From Begonia masoniana (taxonomy: Eukaryota > Streptophyta > Magnoliopsida > Cucurbitales > Begoniaceae), in NCBI GenBank assembly GCA_022432975.1, contig CM039515.1, forward strand, positions 15,626,583 through 15,690,582: a stretch of DNA of 64,000 nt, written 5' to 3'. The first letter of the stretch is position 1, and every line of letters begins with the position of its first letter. The notes beneath the pieces are model-generated. The model did no database searches. It was not told where the DNA came from and was given only the letters and a program-made list of their open reading frames with translations. This document shows, one piece after another, positions 43,979 to 55,964 of this stretch. A program made the position numbers and the translations under genes.

Positions 43979-46521
43979 TGTAACGACCCCTAATACTGTA
44001 CCCATTTTTACCGTACAAATTTTTCTTTTTAAATTCTATGTTTATCCTATAACGTAAAAGCGGAAATTTAAAACATTGACAGAATTAAAAACCATTGTAA
44101 ACTATTTAAATAAAGTTAAAACAATTATTTAAAACAATTAAAATAACAGAGAACGTTTCGGGGACAAAAAGGGACTTTTGTCCCTAAAACGTGGTGGCGA
44201 TCGATCGCCCAACACGAGCGATCGATGCCCATCAGCGATCGCTGGTTTTGCCAGCGATCGCCACACATGGCGATCATGGATCGCGCGACCAACACGAGGG
44301 GCGATCGATCGCCTGTTTGGGGCAATCGATCGCCACACGCTCTGGAAATTTTCCAGAGCGTGCGATCCTCCACGGCGACTGATCGCCACCCATTGGCGAT
44401 TGGTCGCCATCCCCCCTGCCTCCAGACTCCTTCTCCCTCTTCTTTTCTCTTTCTTGTTTCCTTCATTTCATCAAATTAACTCCAATACTCATCACAATTC
44501 CTTCAATAAATTTCATCTACATCGACCATACGTTCCAACACAAACTCACTCGAAATTTCATCCAAAACAACGACTCAAAACACGTTTAAAAACATAACCT
44601 AGTTTCATAAAAATAAATCGCGTGGATATGTTTAAAAACCGAACATTTCCCTAAAACCAAACATTTACAAATACATTTTCAAAACGTTTAGAAATTCAAA
44701 ACACATCCTATCCACTATCCAGAACCAAACATCCTAAAATGTTTCTAACTTTACATTTTATATTACCATCAATTCCCCCAATATACTTAACACACATCCC
44801 CACAGATCATAATGCACCGACTGCTCAGCACACTCCCGGGGGCCATTCTCCATCAACTGCCTCATACGTCAGGAGGAGGAACGTCATCCTCACCTGGCTC
44901 AATGTCACCTACAACGTCTCCTACACCATACAGACACACTATGAGCTAAAGGCTCAATAAATTCTACGTAAATGCAGATGCGTGCAGTGCATATGGAGTT
45001 CAGAAATCATGCATAACATACAGATCATGGCAGGCAGAATATCACTGAGATCTCATTCCCCTAACCGGAGAGAGCCCATGCAGCGGTCGGATTACCCTTT
45101 CCAGCTAGAGGAGGGGGGTACACGGTTACAACACGTACAGCCGTGCCTGAGCCCCACCTCGCGTGACCAGATAACAGATTACGTATTTTATTACATTACA
45201 TGAGATGTGGTATTGGTCAGACCCTTAATCGGTCCTCACAATAGATCAATAGCCCCCCCCCCCCCCCCCCCCCCCTTTTGGGCCACATCGGTTTTTTGAT
45301 AACATCGTGCGAAAATTCATTTTCATGCTTAGTTAAAATACGTGATGCATGAACAATTATAAGCGTAAAATAAACAGCCAACATGCATACCATCAAGACG
45401 AATAAAAACATGACCTAATAAGCGATTAACCAAACTACCCAACCAAAGCAATTTAAACACACAATACTCTAAGATCCTCGACGCGACATCGAAGTACGGT
45501 GTAGGCCAATCGGCCAGAGTAAGTCACGAGAACTTACTTTGTGCGCACTGAACCTCGAGCTTCGTCCACGAGAGTCGTTCACCTAAGGCAATTTAGAACG
45601 ACCGACGTTAAAACGAGTTTAAGCTACTAAACGTCCAAATTAACAAAATCTTAACTAAAGAAATTTCTTAAAGCTTTAATCCAACTCATTGAGCTATTTC
45701 ATCGAGCAATACACGCTCGGCACCTCAAATCCCAATATACGAGTTTTCCCTAAATCTCGAATTTTTTTTTTTAAATCTAACATTCGTCCTAAATCAATTA
45801 AATTCATCCAATAACGTTCAATGCGTCTAATATATCTCTAATAACGGTAAACCTATGAACTCTAAATCACAATTTTTACAATAACCCTAACGAAACCCTA
45901 ACATCCTAACTCCGTGAAAACCAAAAACTCACGCTTTAAAATCATAGATTCATACCTAGGATTGTGAAAGGAGGAGAAATCACGGAGAAAACGAGACCAT
46001 CAGAGCACGAATCGGAGCTCGGAGTGGAAGAATCGCCGACGGCCGAGAAAAGAAATCGCCTCTGGAAAAAGGGAGAAAATGAAATCGCAGAGTGTTCTGG
46101 AGAGAAGAGAAGAATTGATTTTTAAATTAAAAATTGACTTGGCAAAAGACCGTTTTGCCCTTCCATAGTTTTTATATTAGTTTCGTCCTTCGTTTCGTGA
46201 ATCGGCTAACTATTCGCTTTCTCCAAATTTCCTTATTTTGTCAATAACTCCAACTTATTATTTGGGACTTATTAAAACTGTTCGTTCGCAATTCGGACTT
46301 CATTTACTCTTTTTACTAAAACACCCTTTGTATTACGAGAAGCGTAAATACTCGAAATATAGCGTTATTACTCCGAAAATTCTCATAAATTTTCTAAAAC
46401 TCCAATTAATCGTTAGGATCGTAATAAAGCTCTCCGCTCGCAAAACAGACTTGATTTGACATATTTACAAAAATACCATCATATAATATAATATCAATAT
46501 CCCGTAAAACCGGGTATTACA
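43979..46521 (-). mobile_element. Solo LTR E, chromovirus type (2543 bp)
   Basis: Plus strand TGTAACGACCCC to GGGTATTACA, flanked by TTAGT at 43974-43978 and 46522-46526. It resembles the G1 LTR in end sequence and layout: GGCGATCGATCGCC palindromes (44188-44405), a CTCTGGAAATTTTCCAGAG hairpin (44340-44358), and TCGCGTGG (about 44619). A run of 23 C is at 45253-45275. No internal genes. The minus orientation follows from comparison with G1 and D. Confidence 0.92.
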
Positions 46522-46526
46522 TTAGT

Positions 46527-46958
46527 AGTATATGAATTTTCATCGTAGTTTTCTCCATAAAAGATGCAAGAAACTTCTCTGGCTATTGGCCTGGATGGTG
46601 TGTTCATCAATTTGATAGCATTCTCCAGCGTAGCAATCTTTGCATTCAAGGCCGACACCTCATCCAGATCGTAAACTCCAGGTGCCCGCCTCATAGGGTT
46701 AAATCTTTCTGAAGACCATTGGTAGCTGTTCACTGCCATCCTTTCCAATAAATCATATGCTTCATTGAAGGATTTTGATAAAAGGGTTCCATTTGTTGCA
46801 GCATCAATGATAGATCTTATCTGCCCATTTAATCCATTGTAAAATGTCTCCAGCTGAATCTAGTGTGGTATTCCATGGATAGGGCATTGCCTTAATAATT
46901 CCTTGAATCTGTCTCAGGCTTCATAAAATGACTCGTTATCTCGCTGCTGAAAATTGGT
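46527..46958 (-). pseudogene. gag: F gag, middle part, first copy
   Basis: The minus-strand frame up to 46748 reads MERMAVNSYQWSSERF, VYDLDEVSALNAKIATLE; an upstream part (46749-46958) holds a decayed gag core. It joins gag parts on the far sides of solo LTRs E and C. Confidence 0.75.
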
Positions 46959-46963
46959 GATTT

Positions 46964-49900
46964 TGTAACACCCGGTTCTATGGAACTAATTATTTAATCT
47001 TTTAATTAATGGTACACTTTACATAGCAATAAGAAATGTAGGGTTAGTGGATGACTAGGCGAGGGTATAAGGGTAATTGAAAATTTAAAAGTGGATAACG
47101 TATTTAAGGAAAGAGATTTTGGGTTTAATGAACTGTAGCCGCCACCATTCCCCACTTTTCTCTCTTTCGGTCTTCAGCTCGAGCAGCAGAGCTCTCTAGA
47201 CGATTCTTCTACTCGAATCTTCTCCAAACTAGGAGAGCCTTACTTCGATTTCTTGCTGTACTGGTAGCTATCGATGATTTGAGAGGGTATAAGTGTGAGT
47301 TTTGTGAATGTCGTATGGGTAAGCTAGTTCGGGTTTTGTGGTAAATCGAGAATGTACAATGAACTAAGCTTCCAAACTAGTTTCCCTAGATTTCTGGATA
47401 GATTAGAATGAGACTTAGTAGAAATCTGATTAATATTCAGTTTATGACTAGGTGAACAAAACTTCCGGAGTAGTTTGAAACCGAGCATTTCCAGGAGAGC
47501 CAGGTAAGTAGAGTATGCTTGTGCCTTCGGGCCTACATCACAAAACAGTAGGATTGTGCATGCTTGAATGTGTTTGTATGTCATGCATCATATTTTGAAA
47601 ATTATGCGAAAATGAATTTACATGAAATGGCATGGTAAGGAATGAACAGACTGTAACAGTTGTTAAAGGAATTAATACGCCCCTTAATTAAGAGAGATGA
47701 TGTATGACTTTGGGGGAAGTGATCCAAAACCCAATTTCACAGGGGGATCTGAACAGTTGTTAAGGGAGCTAATCTTCCCCTTAATCAAGAGAGAGGATGT
47801 ATGACTTTGGGAGAAGTGATCCAACTCCCAATTTCACAGGGGGATCAAATCAGAAACGAATGCATATGCAACTGAGATGAGAAAGTAGAAACTGCATGTT
47901 TAGGAATTTATGTTTCAACATTCCATTTCATTATTGCTTTACTTACTTAGCATTAGGCTAATAGATGAGTTTTGTGATGTAGGTGAAGAAGCATCAGAAG
48001 GTGTGTTCTCTGAACATGTTGAGGATTAGGCTGTTGTGGGAGCACTTCAATGCCACGGATTGGTGATTCTGATGAGGCAGTTTAACTGGTGTCAGTTGAT
48101 GAGAAGGTTTAGTGAATCATGATTCAGTTTAAATATATTGGGAGTTTTAGTGACAATAGTAGTTTTGGATGTTTTGATACAATCTGAGTTTTTTTTTTTA
48201 ATAATGATACTCTGTTAGTTCTTTTAAAGTGGCATTTACCAAATTTTGAAGTAATACACGGATTTAAGTAGTTTTGAATGATTTTGTGTAAAATGCTCAG
48301 GTTCCTTGGTAGTCGAAGTTTCTCTGTGTTTAGAGTGAAATATGCTGTTATGCTGAGTTGTTGTTTCTGTTGTCTGTCGGAAGACGTTGTCTACCGGTAG
48401 ATGTAGACAGGTAAATCGTCCGGCTGACGTCATCGGATGATGTCTTCAGTAAAGCCATCGGATGATGTCTTCAGTAAAAGCCATCGGATGATGTCTTTAG
48501 GTAAAGCCATCGGATGATGTCTTCAGTAAAAGCCATAGGATGATTTCTTCAGGAAAAGCCATCGGATGATGTCTTCAGTAAAAGCCATCGGATGATGTCT
48601 TCAGTAAAAGCCATCGGATGATGTCTTCAGTAAAAGCCATCGGATGATGTCTTCAGTAAAAGCCATCGGATGATGTCTTCAGTAAAAGCCATCGGATGAT
48701 GTCTTCAGTAAAAGCCATCGGATGATGTCTTCAGTAAAAGCCATCGGATGATGTCTTCAGTAAAAGCCATCGGATGATGTCTTCAGTAAAAGCCATCGGA
48801 TGATGTCTTCAGTAAAAGCCATCGGATGATGTCTTCAGTAAAAGCCATCGGATGATGTCTTCAGTAAAAGCCATCGGATGATGTCTTCAGTAAAAGCCAT
48901 CGGATGATGTCTTCAGTAAAAGCCATCGGATGATGTCTTCAGTAAAAGCCATCGGATGATGTCTTCAGTAAAAGCCATCGGATGATGTCTTCAGTAAAAG
49001 CCATCGGATGATGTCTTCAGTAAAAGCCATCGGATGATGTCTTCAGTAAAAGCCATCGGATGATGTCTTCAGTAAAAGCCATCGGATGATGTCTTCAGTA
49101 AAAGCCATCGGATGATGTCTTCAGTAAAAGCCATCGGATGATGTCTTCAGTAAAAGCCATCGGATGATGTCTTCAGTAAAAGCCATCGGATGATGTCTTC
49201 AGTAAAAGCCATCGGATGATGTCTTCAGTAAAAGCCATCGGATGATGTCTTCAGTAAAAGCCATCGGATGATGTCTTCAGTAAAAGCCATCGGATGATGT
49301 CTTCAGTAAAAGCCATCGGATGATGTCTTCAGTAAAAGCCATCGGATGATGTCTTCAGTAAAAGCCATCGGATGATGTCTTCAGTAAAAGCCATCGGATG
49401 ATGTCTTCAGTAAAAGCCATCGGATGATGTCTTCAGTAAAAGCCATCGGATGATGTCTTCAGTAAAAGCCATCGGATGATGTCTTCAGTAAAAGCCATCG
49501 GATGATGTCTTCAGTAAAAGCCATCGGATGATGTCTTCAGTAAAAGCCATCGGATGATGTCTTCAGTAAAAGCCATCGGATGATGTCTTCAGTAAAAGCC
49601 ATCGGATGATGTCTTCAGTAAAAGCCATCGGATGATGTCTTCAGTAAAAGCCATCGGATGATGTCTTCAGTAAAAGCCATCGGATGATGTCTTCAGTAAA
49701 AGCCATCGGATGATGTCTTCAGTAAAAGCCATCGGATGATGTCTTCAGTAAAAGCCATCGGATGATGTCTTCAGTAAAAGCCATCGGATGATGTCTTCAG
49801 TAAAAGCCATCGGATGATGTCTTCAGTAAAAGCCATCGGATGATGTCTTCAGTAAAAGCCATCGGATGATGTCTTCAGTAAAAGCCATCGGATGATGTCT

Positions 49901-50327
49901 TCAGTAAAAGCCATCGGATGATGTCTTCAGTAAAAGCCATCGGATGATGTCTTCAGTAAAAGCCATCGGATGATGTCTTCAGTAAAAGCCATCGGATGAT
50001 GTCTTCAGTAAAAGCCATCGGATGAATTTGTCGTTTAGTGACCGGATGATGTGCTCTGTTTTGTTTGTGATTAGAAGACTTTCTTTTGTCGTTTAGTGAC
50101 CGGACAACGTGATCAGTTTTCTCTTTCTCTTTCAACCAACTGCCTTGAATATTTTAATTTTTAGTAAAGATTGTTTTTTTTATATGATGATTTTTCCGCT
50201 GCAAGTTTTAACGTTTTAAGAGTCAAAATCTTGACCATTGAATGAAATTTTAAATTTTTCTTAAGAGTCATAGTTCGGTTCAATAGTATGTGTAACAAAT
50301 CGGGTTTATATAATTCGGGGCGTTACA
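46964..50327 (+). mobile_element. Solo LTR C, Tekay-like, with a 26-bp array (3364 bp)
   Basis: TGTAACACCCGG to GGGGCGTTACA, flanked by GATTT at 46959-46963 and 50328-50332. Same family as A and B: shared CCAGGTAAGTAGAG (about 47498), GCCTTCGGGCCTACATCACA (about 47523) and TGTGATGTAGGTGA (47973). Almost half the LTR is a 26-bp array. No genes inside. Confidence 0.94.
48431..50025. repeat. 26-bp tandem array, about 61 units
   Basis: Unit CATCGGATGATGTCTTCAGT plus AAAAGC. The first five or so units at the left vary in length and sequence; from about 48555 to the right end the units are identical by eye. The start of the unit (CATCGGATGATG) resembles the core of the 27-bp unit in LTR B (CATCGGCAGATG). 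Confidence 0.98.
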
Positions 50328-50332
50328 GATTT

Positions 50333-50893
50333 CATTTCTCATCCTCACGTTCCTCACTAGCGGATGGTATTTCATGATAAACTTATTGGCTAAATCTCCC
50401 CATCTAGTGATAGTATTTGATGGAATGTTGTCCACCAATCTCGTGCTCGGTCTCTTAAAGAATACGAGAATAGTTTGAGCCTCAATGCTTCTGCAGATAC
50501 TCTAAGGAAGTTGAATGAGTCACTAACTTCTCAAAAAACTTTAAGGTGACGGTGAGGGTTGTCTGTAACTGCTCCATTGAATTGTCTGACTGTTTGAAGC
50601 ATCTGGAACATAACCGGTTTAAGGTCGAATCGAATAGCATGAAGGTCTGGTCTCACGATGCTAGGATTTAGATCATTGAGTGTAGGTATAGCAAAGTCTT
50701 GAATAGGTATGTCTCTGCATCAATAACACGTTCGACATTGTTCCTTTCTCCCTCTGCATTTGCCATATATTCTCCCTCAATAAACTGTTGCTGTTGCTGT
50801 TGCTGTCTTCTTCTTGCTCTAAATGTCCTTTCGATTTCTGGATCTATGGGTACAAGATCCTGGTTGTTTTTTTCGTCAGGCATCAAGCAGTGA
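50333..50893 (-). pseudogene. gag: F gag, N-terminal part, first copy
   Basis: The minus-strand gag begins MPDEKNNQDLVPIDPEIE at about 50881, followed by a glutamine run (about 50790-50815). A frameshift near 50700 and the sequence 50430-50700 continue into the gag core. Solo LTR C splits it at 50327/50333. Gag is the structural particle protein. Confidence 0.8.
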
Positions 50894-50953
50894 TACCTAA
50901 AAAAAAAATTAAAATAAAATAAACTAATTATAGCAAAATTAAGAAATATCTCC

Positions 50954-50970
50954 GGCAACGACACCAAAAA
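50954..50970 (-). promoter_or_regulatory. Primer-binding region of element F, first copy
   Basis: Minus strand TTTTGGTGTCGTTGCCGG, a mutated form of GGCGCCGTTGCC seen intact at 39484-39500, next to the LTR end. Confidence 0.7.
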
Positions 50971-50972
50971 CT

Positions 50973-52401
50973 TGTTAGTGGATTTTTACACTTTACGCAA
51001 GTGCACGTATCGCAATCAAGTAGTATATAAGATATCGATCCTACGAGGATATTTTTAACTATGTTTAAATTGCTATAAAAATTCAGTATTAAAATGATAT
51101 TTTAATAAAATAAAAAAAATAAAAATAAATAAAGTCTGGATGCTGAAACAATGAATGATAACAATTTAAATTGGAGAGAATCGAATGATAGGAATCTTGG
51201 CTAGGAGCGATTTCTTCGTTACTTGTATTTTACTGCTGATGCTGTAAAGTGCTTCAGCATTATCAATGAACAGCAAGAATAAAAATATTTATAGGTTTCG
51301 TTAGAATTGCCTATGTAAATTCAATTTAGAATTTCTCTCGACTTTGAAAGAAAGTAACTAACATTGAATTTCTATAAACCCTATTATTAATGCCAATTGA
51401 ATTAACATTAACTACTTTACAACAAATTAATCTAATTAATCATTCGTGCATCTTAACATTTATATTTACTTGTTGATATAAAATAAATATGAAACATCAA
51501 TCTATCTATCGATATGAATTGAATTAGACAAGGAATATCACGAAAGATTGTTCAAAGCAAAATGCATTAGCAAACCGAGATCGTAGCAAAATAAGTAACG
51601 AATATTATCGTCCTAACCAAGTATAGCTACTAGACATCACAAAATAAAAACCAAAAGAAAAAATATTCATAAGCATAAACAGTAAAGAAAAGAAGAAGAA
51701 AGCCCAAAGAAAAATGTCATCGATTCTCTTGCTGCAGATCCAGAGCTCCTTTTTTTCAAAAATAATAAAAATCATGTCTTTTATAATTGCTTCTTCTCCT
51801 CGTTCTATGTGTCATCCTTTTTCTCTCTCCAGTCTGTTCCTTTCTTTTCTTCTTCTAATCCGCTGATTCTCTTGATCAACGGCTTATAATTATGATAAAA
51901 TCTTCTTGATTTGCGACAGTTCTTGTATACCATTTTCTGTCTACCGTTTTCTTTCTACCACTTTTTGTTCTTTGTCATCCATTCTCTGTCATCTGATTCT
52001 ATCTACCGTTTCTGTCATCCAATTTTATCTACCATTTATGTCATCTGATTGGCCTCCTTTCTCTCCATTATCTTCTCAAAATATTCCAACCACGGTTCCT
52101 TTATTTTTGGTAACCATCATCTTCTTGATTTGCTATCTCTCTCTTGATAATCTTCAGCCTTTAAATTTGATTTTTCCTGCTATTAACTTTGCATTCAAAT
52201 ATAAAATTCGAATTAATGTTAAAAATCTGCTTTAAATAGAAAATATGCATGAAATATATTAAATTAAATCAATGCCTTGATACTGCAGCATTATGTAGCA
52301 ATTGTAGTAAATTCCTACTAATTTCTTCTCGCATTCACTCAATTCATATAAGTTCTTTCAACTAATTACCGTATAAAATAACTCTAATTTAAGAGTTATC
52401 A
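50973..52401 (-). repeat. First LTR of element F (1429 bp)
   Basis: Minus strand TGATAACTC at 52401 to CACTAACA at 50973. It adjoins the D gag zinc-knuckle region on the right (flank GCCGA), marking the insertion point. Confidence 0.9.
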
Positions 52402-53381
52402 GCCGACCTCATTACAGTTGAAGCATCGAGTTACCCTTGGCTTTGGACAATCCCTGAAAAAGTGTCCAACTTCATTGCAGTTATAACATCTGTCTGAACT
52501 CATTCTGCACTCGCCCGAGTGGTGCCTCATACACTTTTGGCACGGCAAAAACTTCCCAGACTCCTGCAAACGTTTGTCGCTTCTTTGGCACTCAGGTCGT
52601 CGCCCGGCCTTTTAGTTCCCCTTTGTTGTTGCTGAGGGCCTTCTCTGTTCTGCTGGGGTGTGATCTCCCTGAAAAATCTTCTGGGAGCTTCGCGTTGCTT
52701 GACACACTTGAGGTCTGCTTCCTCCACTTCTAGCGCTTTAGCCACAACTTTGTTGTACGGCATGCCCTGGGTGCCTACTATTTTCATTCCCCTGTAAATC
52801 TATGGTGTCAACCCTTGCATGAACTGAATAACCTTATTCTCCTCCTTACTGATCAAGTGGCTGGCATACCGTAACAAAGCTTCGAACTGACGAATGTACT
52901 CAGACACGGACCCCGTTTGCTTTAATTGCAGGAACTCCATCATTTTCTTTGTTTTTACTGTGTTGTTGAAGTACTTATCATAAAAAGCGTCCTTGAACTC
53001 TTTCCACCTCATGGCCAGAACATCAGCGGTGGCCTCTATAGTGTCCCACCAATATCGGGTGTCCTTAGCAAGGTGTAAAACTGCCAAATGAACCTTATCC
53101 GCCTCCTCCACCTTGGCGCATTTGAATATATCTTCGATTCTACGAATCCATTCTTCTGCAGCAGTTGGATCTGATGATTGCCCTTCGAACGTCGGTGGTC
53201 TTAGCCTCCGAAACCTTTCACCACCATTGTCATTCGACGAGCTGGCCCCTGAGTTCCCCTGGCCATCACGGCTCAATAATAATCCCAATTGCTGGGACTA
53301 CCTATTCACGAGCTCCGTAAGTTGCCTAAGCATATCTGAATCATCCCTGGTCTCTCTTGATTGTCTCTGTTGTCTCGGCAT
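52402..53381 (-). pseudogene. gag: D gag, cut by element F
   Basis: Starts MPRQQRQSR at 53381 on the minus strand. A TAG near 53299 interrupts the N-terminal part. The core follows (PPTFEGQSSDPTAAEEWI, YWWDTIEA, EFLQLKQTGSVSEYIRQF), then a stop or frameshift near 52790 and a basic, glutamine-rich stretch (QQQQRGTKRPGDD). CCHC zinc knuckles are visible in shifted frames at about 52404-52540 (CYNCNEVGHFFRDC). Gag continues no further because F is inserted at 52401. Confidence 0.85.
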
Positions 53382-53512
53382 GCTGTTAATTCTGAACAAG
53401 TTAGACATACCCATGAACATCTACTAACTAAAACTAAACATAAATACTTACAGTTGTTAAAGCACTTCCATGCGGCAATTGGCACTGTTAGGTAATCTTT
53501 TGAACGGTTTAA

Positions 53513-53530
53513 CCAATGGCTCTGATACCA
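53513..53530 (-). promoter_or_regulatory. Primer binding site of D
   Basis: Minus strand TGGTATCAGAGCCATTGG, an exact Met-tRNA-type primer binding site, four bases after the LTR end at 53535. Confidence 0.92.
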
Positions 53531-53534
53531 ACTC

Positions 53535-55964
53535 TGTAGCGCCCCGAGTTATCTGAACCCAGTTCGCTATTCTGATTACGTACTAGTATTGGAAAATTAT
53601 TTAAAAATTTATTCATCGCCTTAAAACATTTAAACCTTTACAACGGAAGACTCGCTTTAAAAAAAAAACACTAAACAAAATTTCAAGTTTTAAAACAATA
53701 AAACGGATCCCGGTCGACCTCTATAAACTTTGGTCGCCACCTTGATCCAAACTGCACTGCACTCAAGGGTATAGGTCGACACCTTGTTTGCCTCTGTTTG
53801 CACTGGTCGATCCTTGTGGTCGACTCTTACCAAGATCGATCGACACTTCTTCACAATCTGCACTAAGGGGTCGACACCTATACACACAGGTCGGCATCTT
53901 ATTTGCCTCTGTTTGCACCGGTCGATCATGGTGGTCGACTGTTACCAAGATCAGTTGACACTTACAGAGTCCGGTCAACACTTCCTCACAATCTGCACTA
54001 AGGGGGTCGACACCTATATACACAGGTCGACACTTTGCTTGCCTCTGTTTACACCAGTCAATCCTGGTGGTCGACTCTTACCAAGATCGGTCGACACTCA
54101 CAGAATCCGGTCGACACTTCTTCACCATTGACCTTAATTAAAACTCCATACCTTTGAGAAAAACGAACAGCATAACGTTTTAAATAATTAAAACTTAAAA
54201 CCTGCATTTTCAAGCCAGATCATTCCCAAATAGTTCCAAAATATTTTTATACATCAAACCGACTACTAGCGTTTAAAACCCAACTACACCTCAAAATGAC
54301 TCAAAAACTATACATACGTTCCATGGTTAAACTGCCCTAACAGATGGCCGGATCGTCGCACGAGAGCACTCCCCCAACCGCCCTAGTCCTAGACACGCTC
54401 AAGGATCTCACCTGCTAAATTTTTGTCACCTACATCACAGAAATAAACTATTAGCCTAACGCTAAGCAAGTAATACAATAATGAATAAAAACATCTCACA
54501 TCCTAACATATGCATTTTCTATCATCTCGTTTCGTTTTTGTTCACGTTTTCATTCTCGTTTCCACTTCATTAAATTTACTTTTTCTCTTTCATTTAATTC
54601 GTTCACAGGAATAGGCACACCTCACGGTCCACCTCACGGGACGGCCACATTCCTTAGAGAAAGGGACTAGGAGACAAACCTCATGGTCCACCTCACGGGA
54701 CGACTATACCTAATCTCCAACTCTGCCTGTCTCTTAATTATATATCTTTTCATTTCGTTTCCTCTTCACTTATTATTAGAAGGAATAGGCACACCTCACG
54801 GTCCACCTCACGGAACGGCCATATTCCTCAGAGAAAGCGATAGGAGGCACACCTCACGATCCACCTCACGAGACAGCATACTTAATCCCCAACTCCGCCC
54901 ATCTCTTAATTACGTATCTTATCATTTCGTTTGTCACAATACAAATCTTACCATGTCATTTCGCAAAACTATGGAAATTCATTTTCGTCTAACTATCGTA
55001 CTTTTCAAGACTATGATGCATGCCATAATAAACACACAATATATACGTATAAACCATAAGCATACACACAACCCTATAGATCTATGATGTAGGCCCGAGG
55101 CAAAATGCATACATACACTACTTACTTGGTCTCTTTAGCAAACTCCGCAATCGTACGCTAAGCCGAGGAAATATGCAAAACCTAAGATCGTAACACACTT
55201 CATTAATTCAACCTCCTCTACACCCATTTCATAAAACTCCTAGGAGAAAGCTAACAATTACCCATAACCTAACTAAACCCGAAATTCACCATTTTTGGCC
55301 CAATTTCTCAATCGCGTAACTAATCTGATACTTATCCGTTTTAGGCGATTCAAGGTGCTACGGACTCCCTAGGATGTCCATTATCTAATGGTTGAAACCG
55401 TTTAACAAAATAACGCAAATGGCTTGACCGAATCTAGCCAAAAAACTGAATTCCCTGCCCAAAATTCCAAAATTTTTGCAATAAAATTCTAACATTCCAT
55501 TTCTCTCCACCCAAACCAATAACACATTTATATAGCATCCAAAAGCAGGGAAAAACTAACTAAGAACTCCAATTTTTGTGCAACCCTAGCATTCACACAA
55601 AATCCTAATTTAAACTCACCCAATACACAACCTACTCACTCCCTAAACCTCCCTCAAGCTAGAAATCAAAACCCATGAGAAGAGAGTTAGAAATTTACCT
55701 TAAATTGAAGAAATGAGGAAGAATCAGACGAGAGGGAAAAGAGAAGTTCTCTGCAACTTCGTGGAGAGAGAGAAAAGAAGATGAGGAAGAAATGGGGTTT
55801 TCTTCCTTTTCACATGAACCCCTCTTTTACTTCTTTTCCTTTTTCTTTTTATTTTTTATTTTCATTTCTTTAATTTGTCACTTAGCATTCACTTCGTTTC
55901 CAATCAAATTGTAATTCACCATACATTCATAAGAATTGAGCCAATAAATTTTTCGGGTGTTACA
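53535..55964 (-). repeat. 5' LTR of D, complete (2430 bp)
   Basis: Minus strand TGTAACACCCG at 55964 to GGGCGCTACA at 53535. GTCGAC-rich repeats at 53700-54120, CACACCTCACGG repeats at 54610-54870, TCACCTACATCACA at 54426. The identity to the 3' LTR is visibly lower than for G1, so D is older. Confidence 0.92.

Larger units (their letters stand above)
36222..52401 (-). mobile_element. Athila/Tat-type gypsy element F in tandem (LTR-internal-LTR-partial internal)
   Basis: On the minus strand: LTR 52401-50973, first internal region 50972-40946, second LTR 40945-39503, then primer binding site and gag start again (39502-36222), cut off against D pol. The primer-binding region GGCGCCGTTGCC next to the LTR end, gag with DLVPIDPEIERTFR and the polypurine tract TTTGGGGGTAT fit Athila/Tat elements. 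Two LTRs shared between adjacent internal regions suggest unequal LTR recombination. Solo LTRs B, E and C are inserted in it. Reverse transcriptase and integrase are almost wholly missing. Confidence 0.8.
31335..55964 (-). mobile_element. Ty3/gypsy chromovirus D, Tekay-like, split by element F
   Basis: Minus-strand element with 5' LTR at 53535-55964, primer binding site at 53513-53530, gag at 52402-53381, pol at 33738-36221 and 3' LTR at 31335-33737. Element F lies between gag and pol. The zinc-knuckle end of gag, protease and the first part of reverse transcriptase were lost at the left junction. The outer end of the 3' LTR (about 100 bp) is missing, so no target duplication is seen. On the right it lies in an F-like LTR fragment. 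Confidence 0.85.

Noticed and set aside
44125..44597. Several overlapping frames on both strands
   Set aside because: Again the palindrome-rich LTR zone, here of LTR E.
48431..50025. CRISPR-like regular array
   Set aside because: Units are contiguous and identical with no spacers, and the setting is a plant solo LTR.
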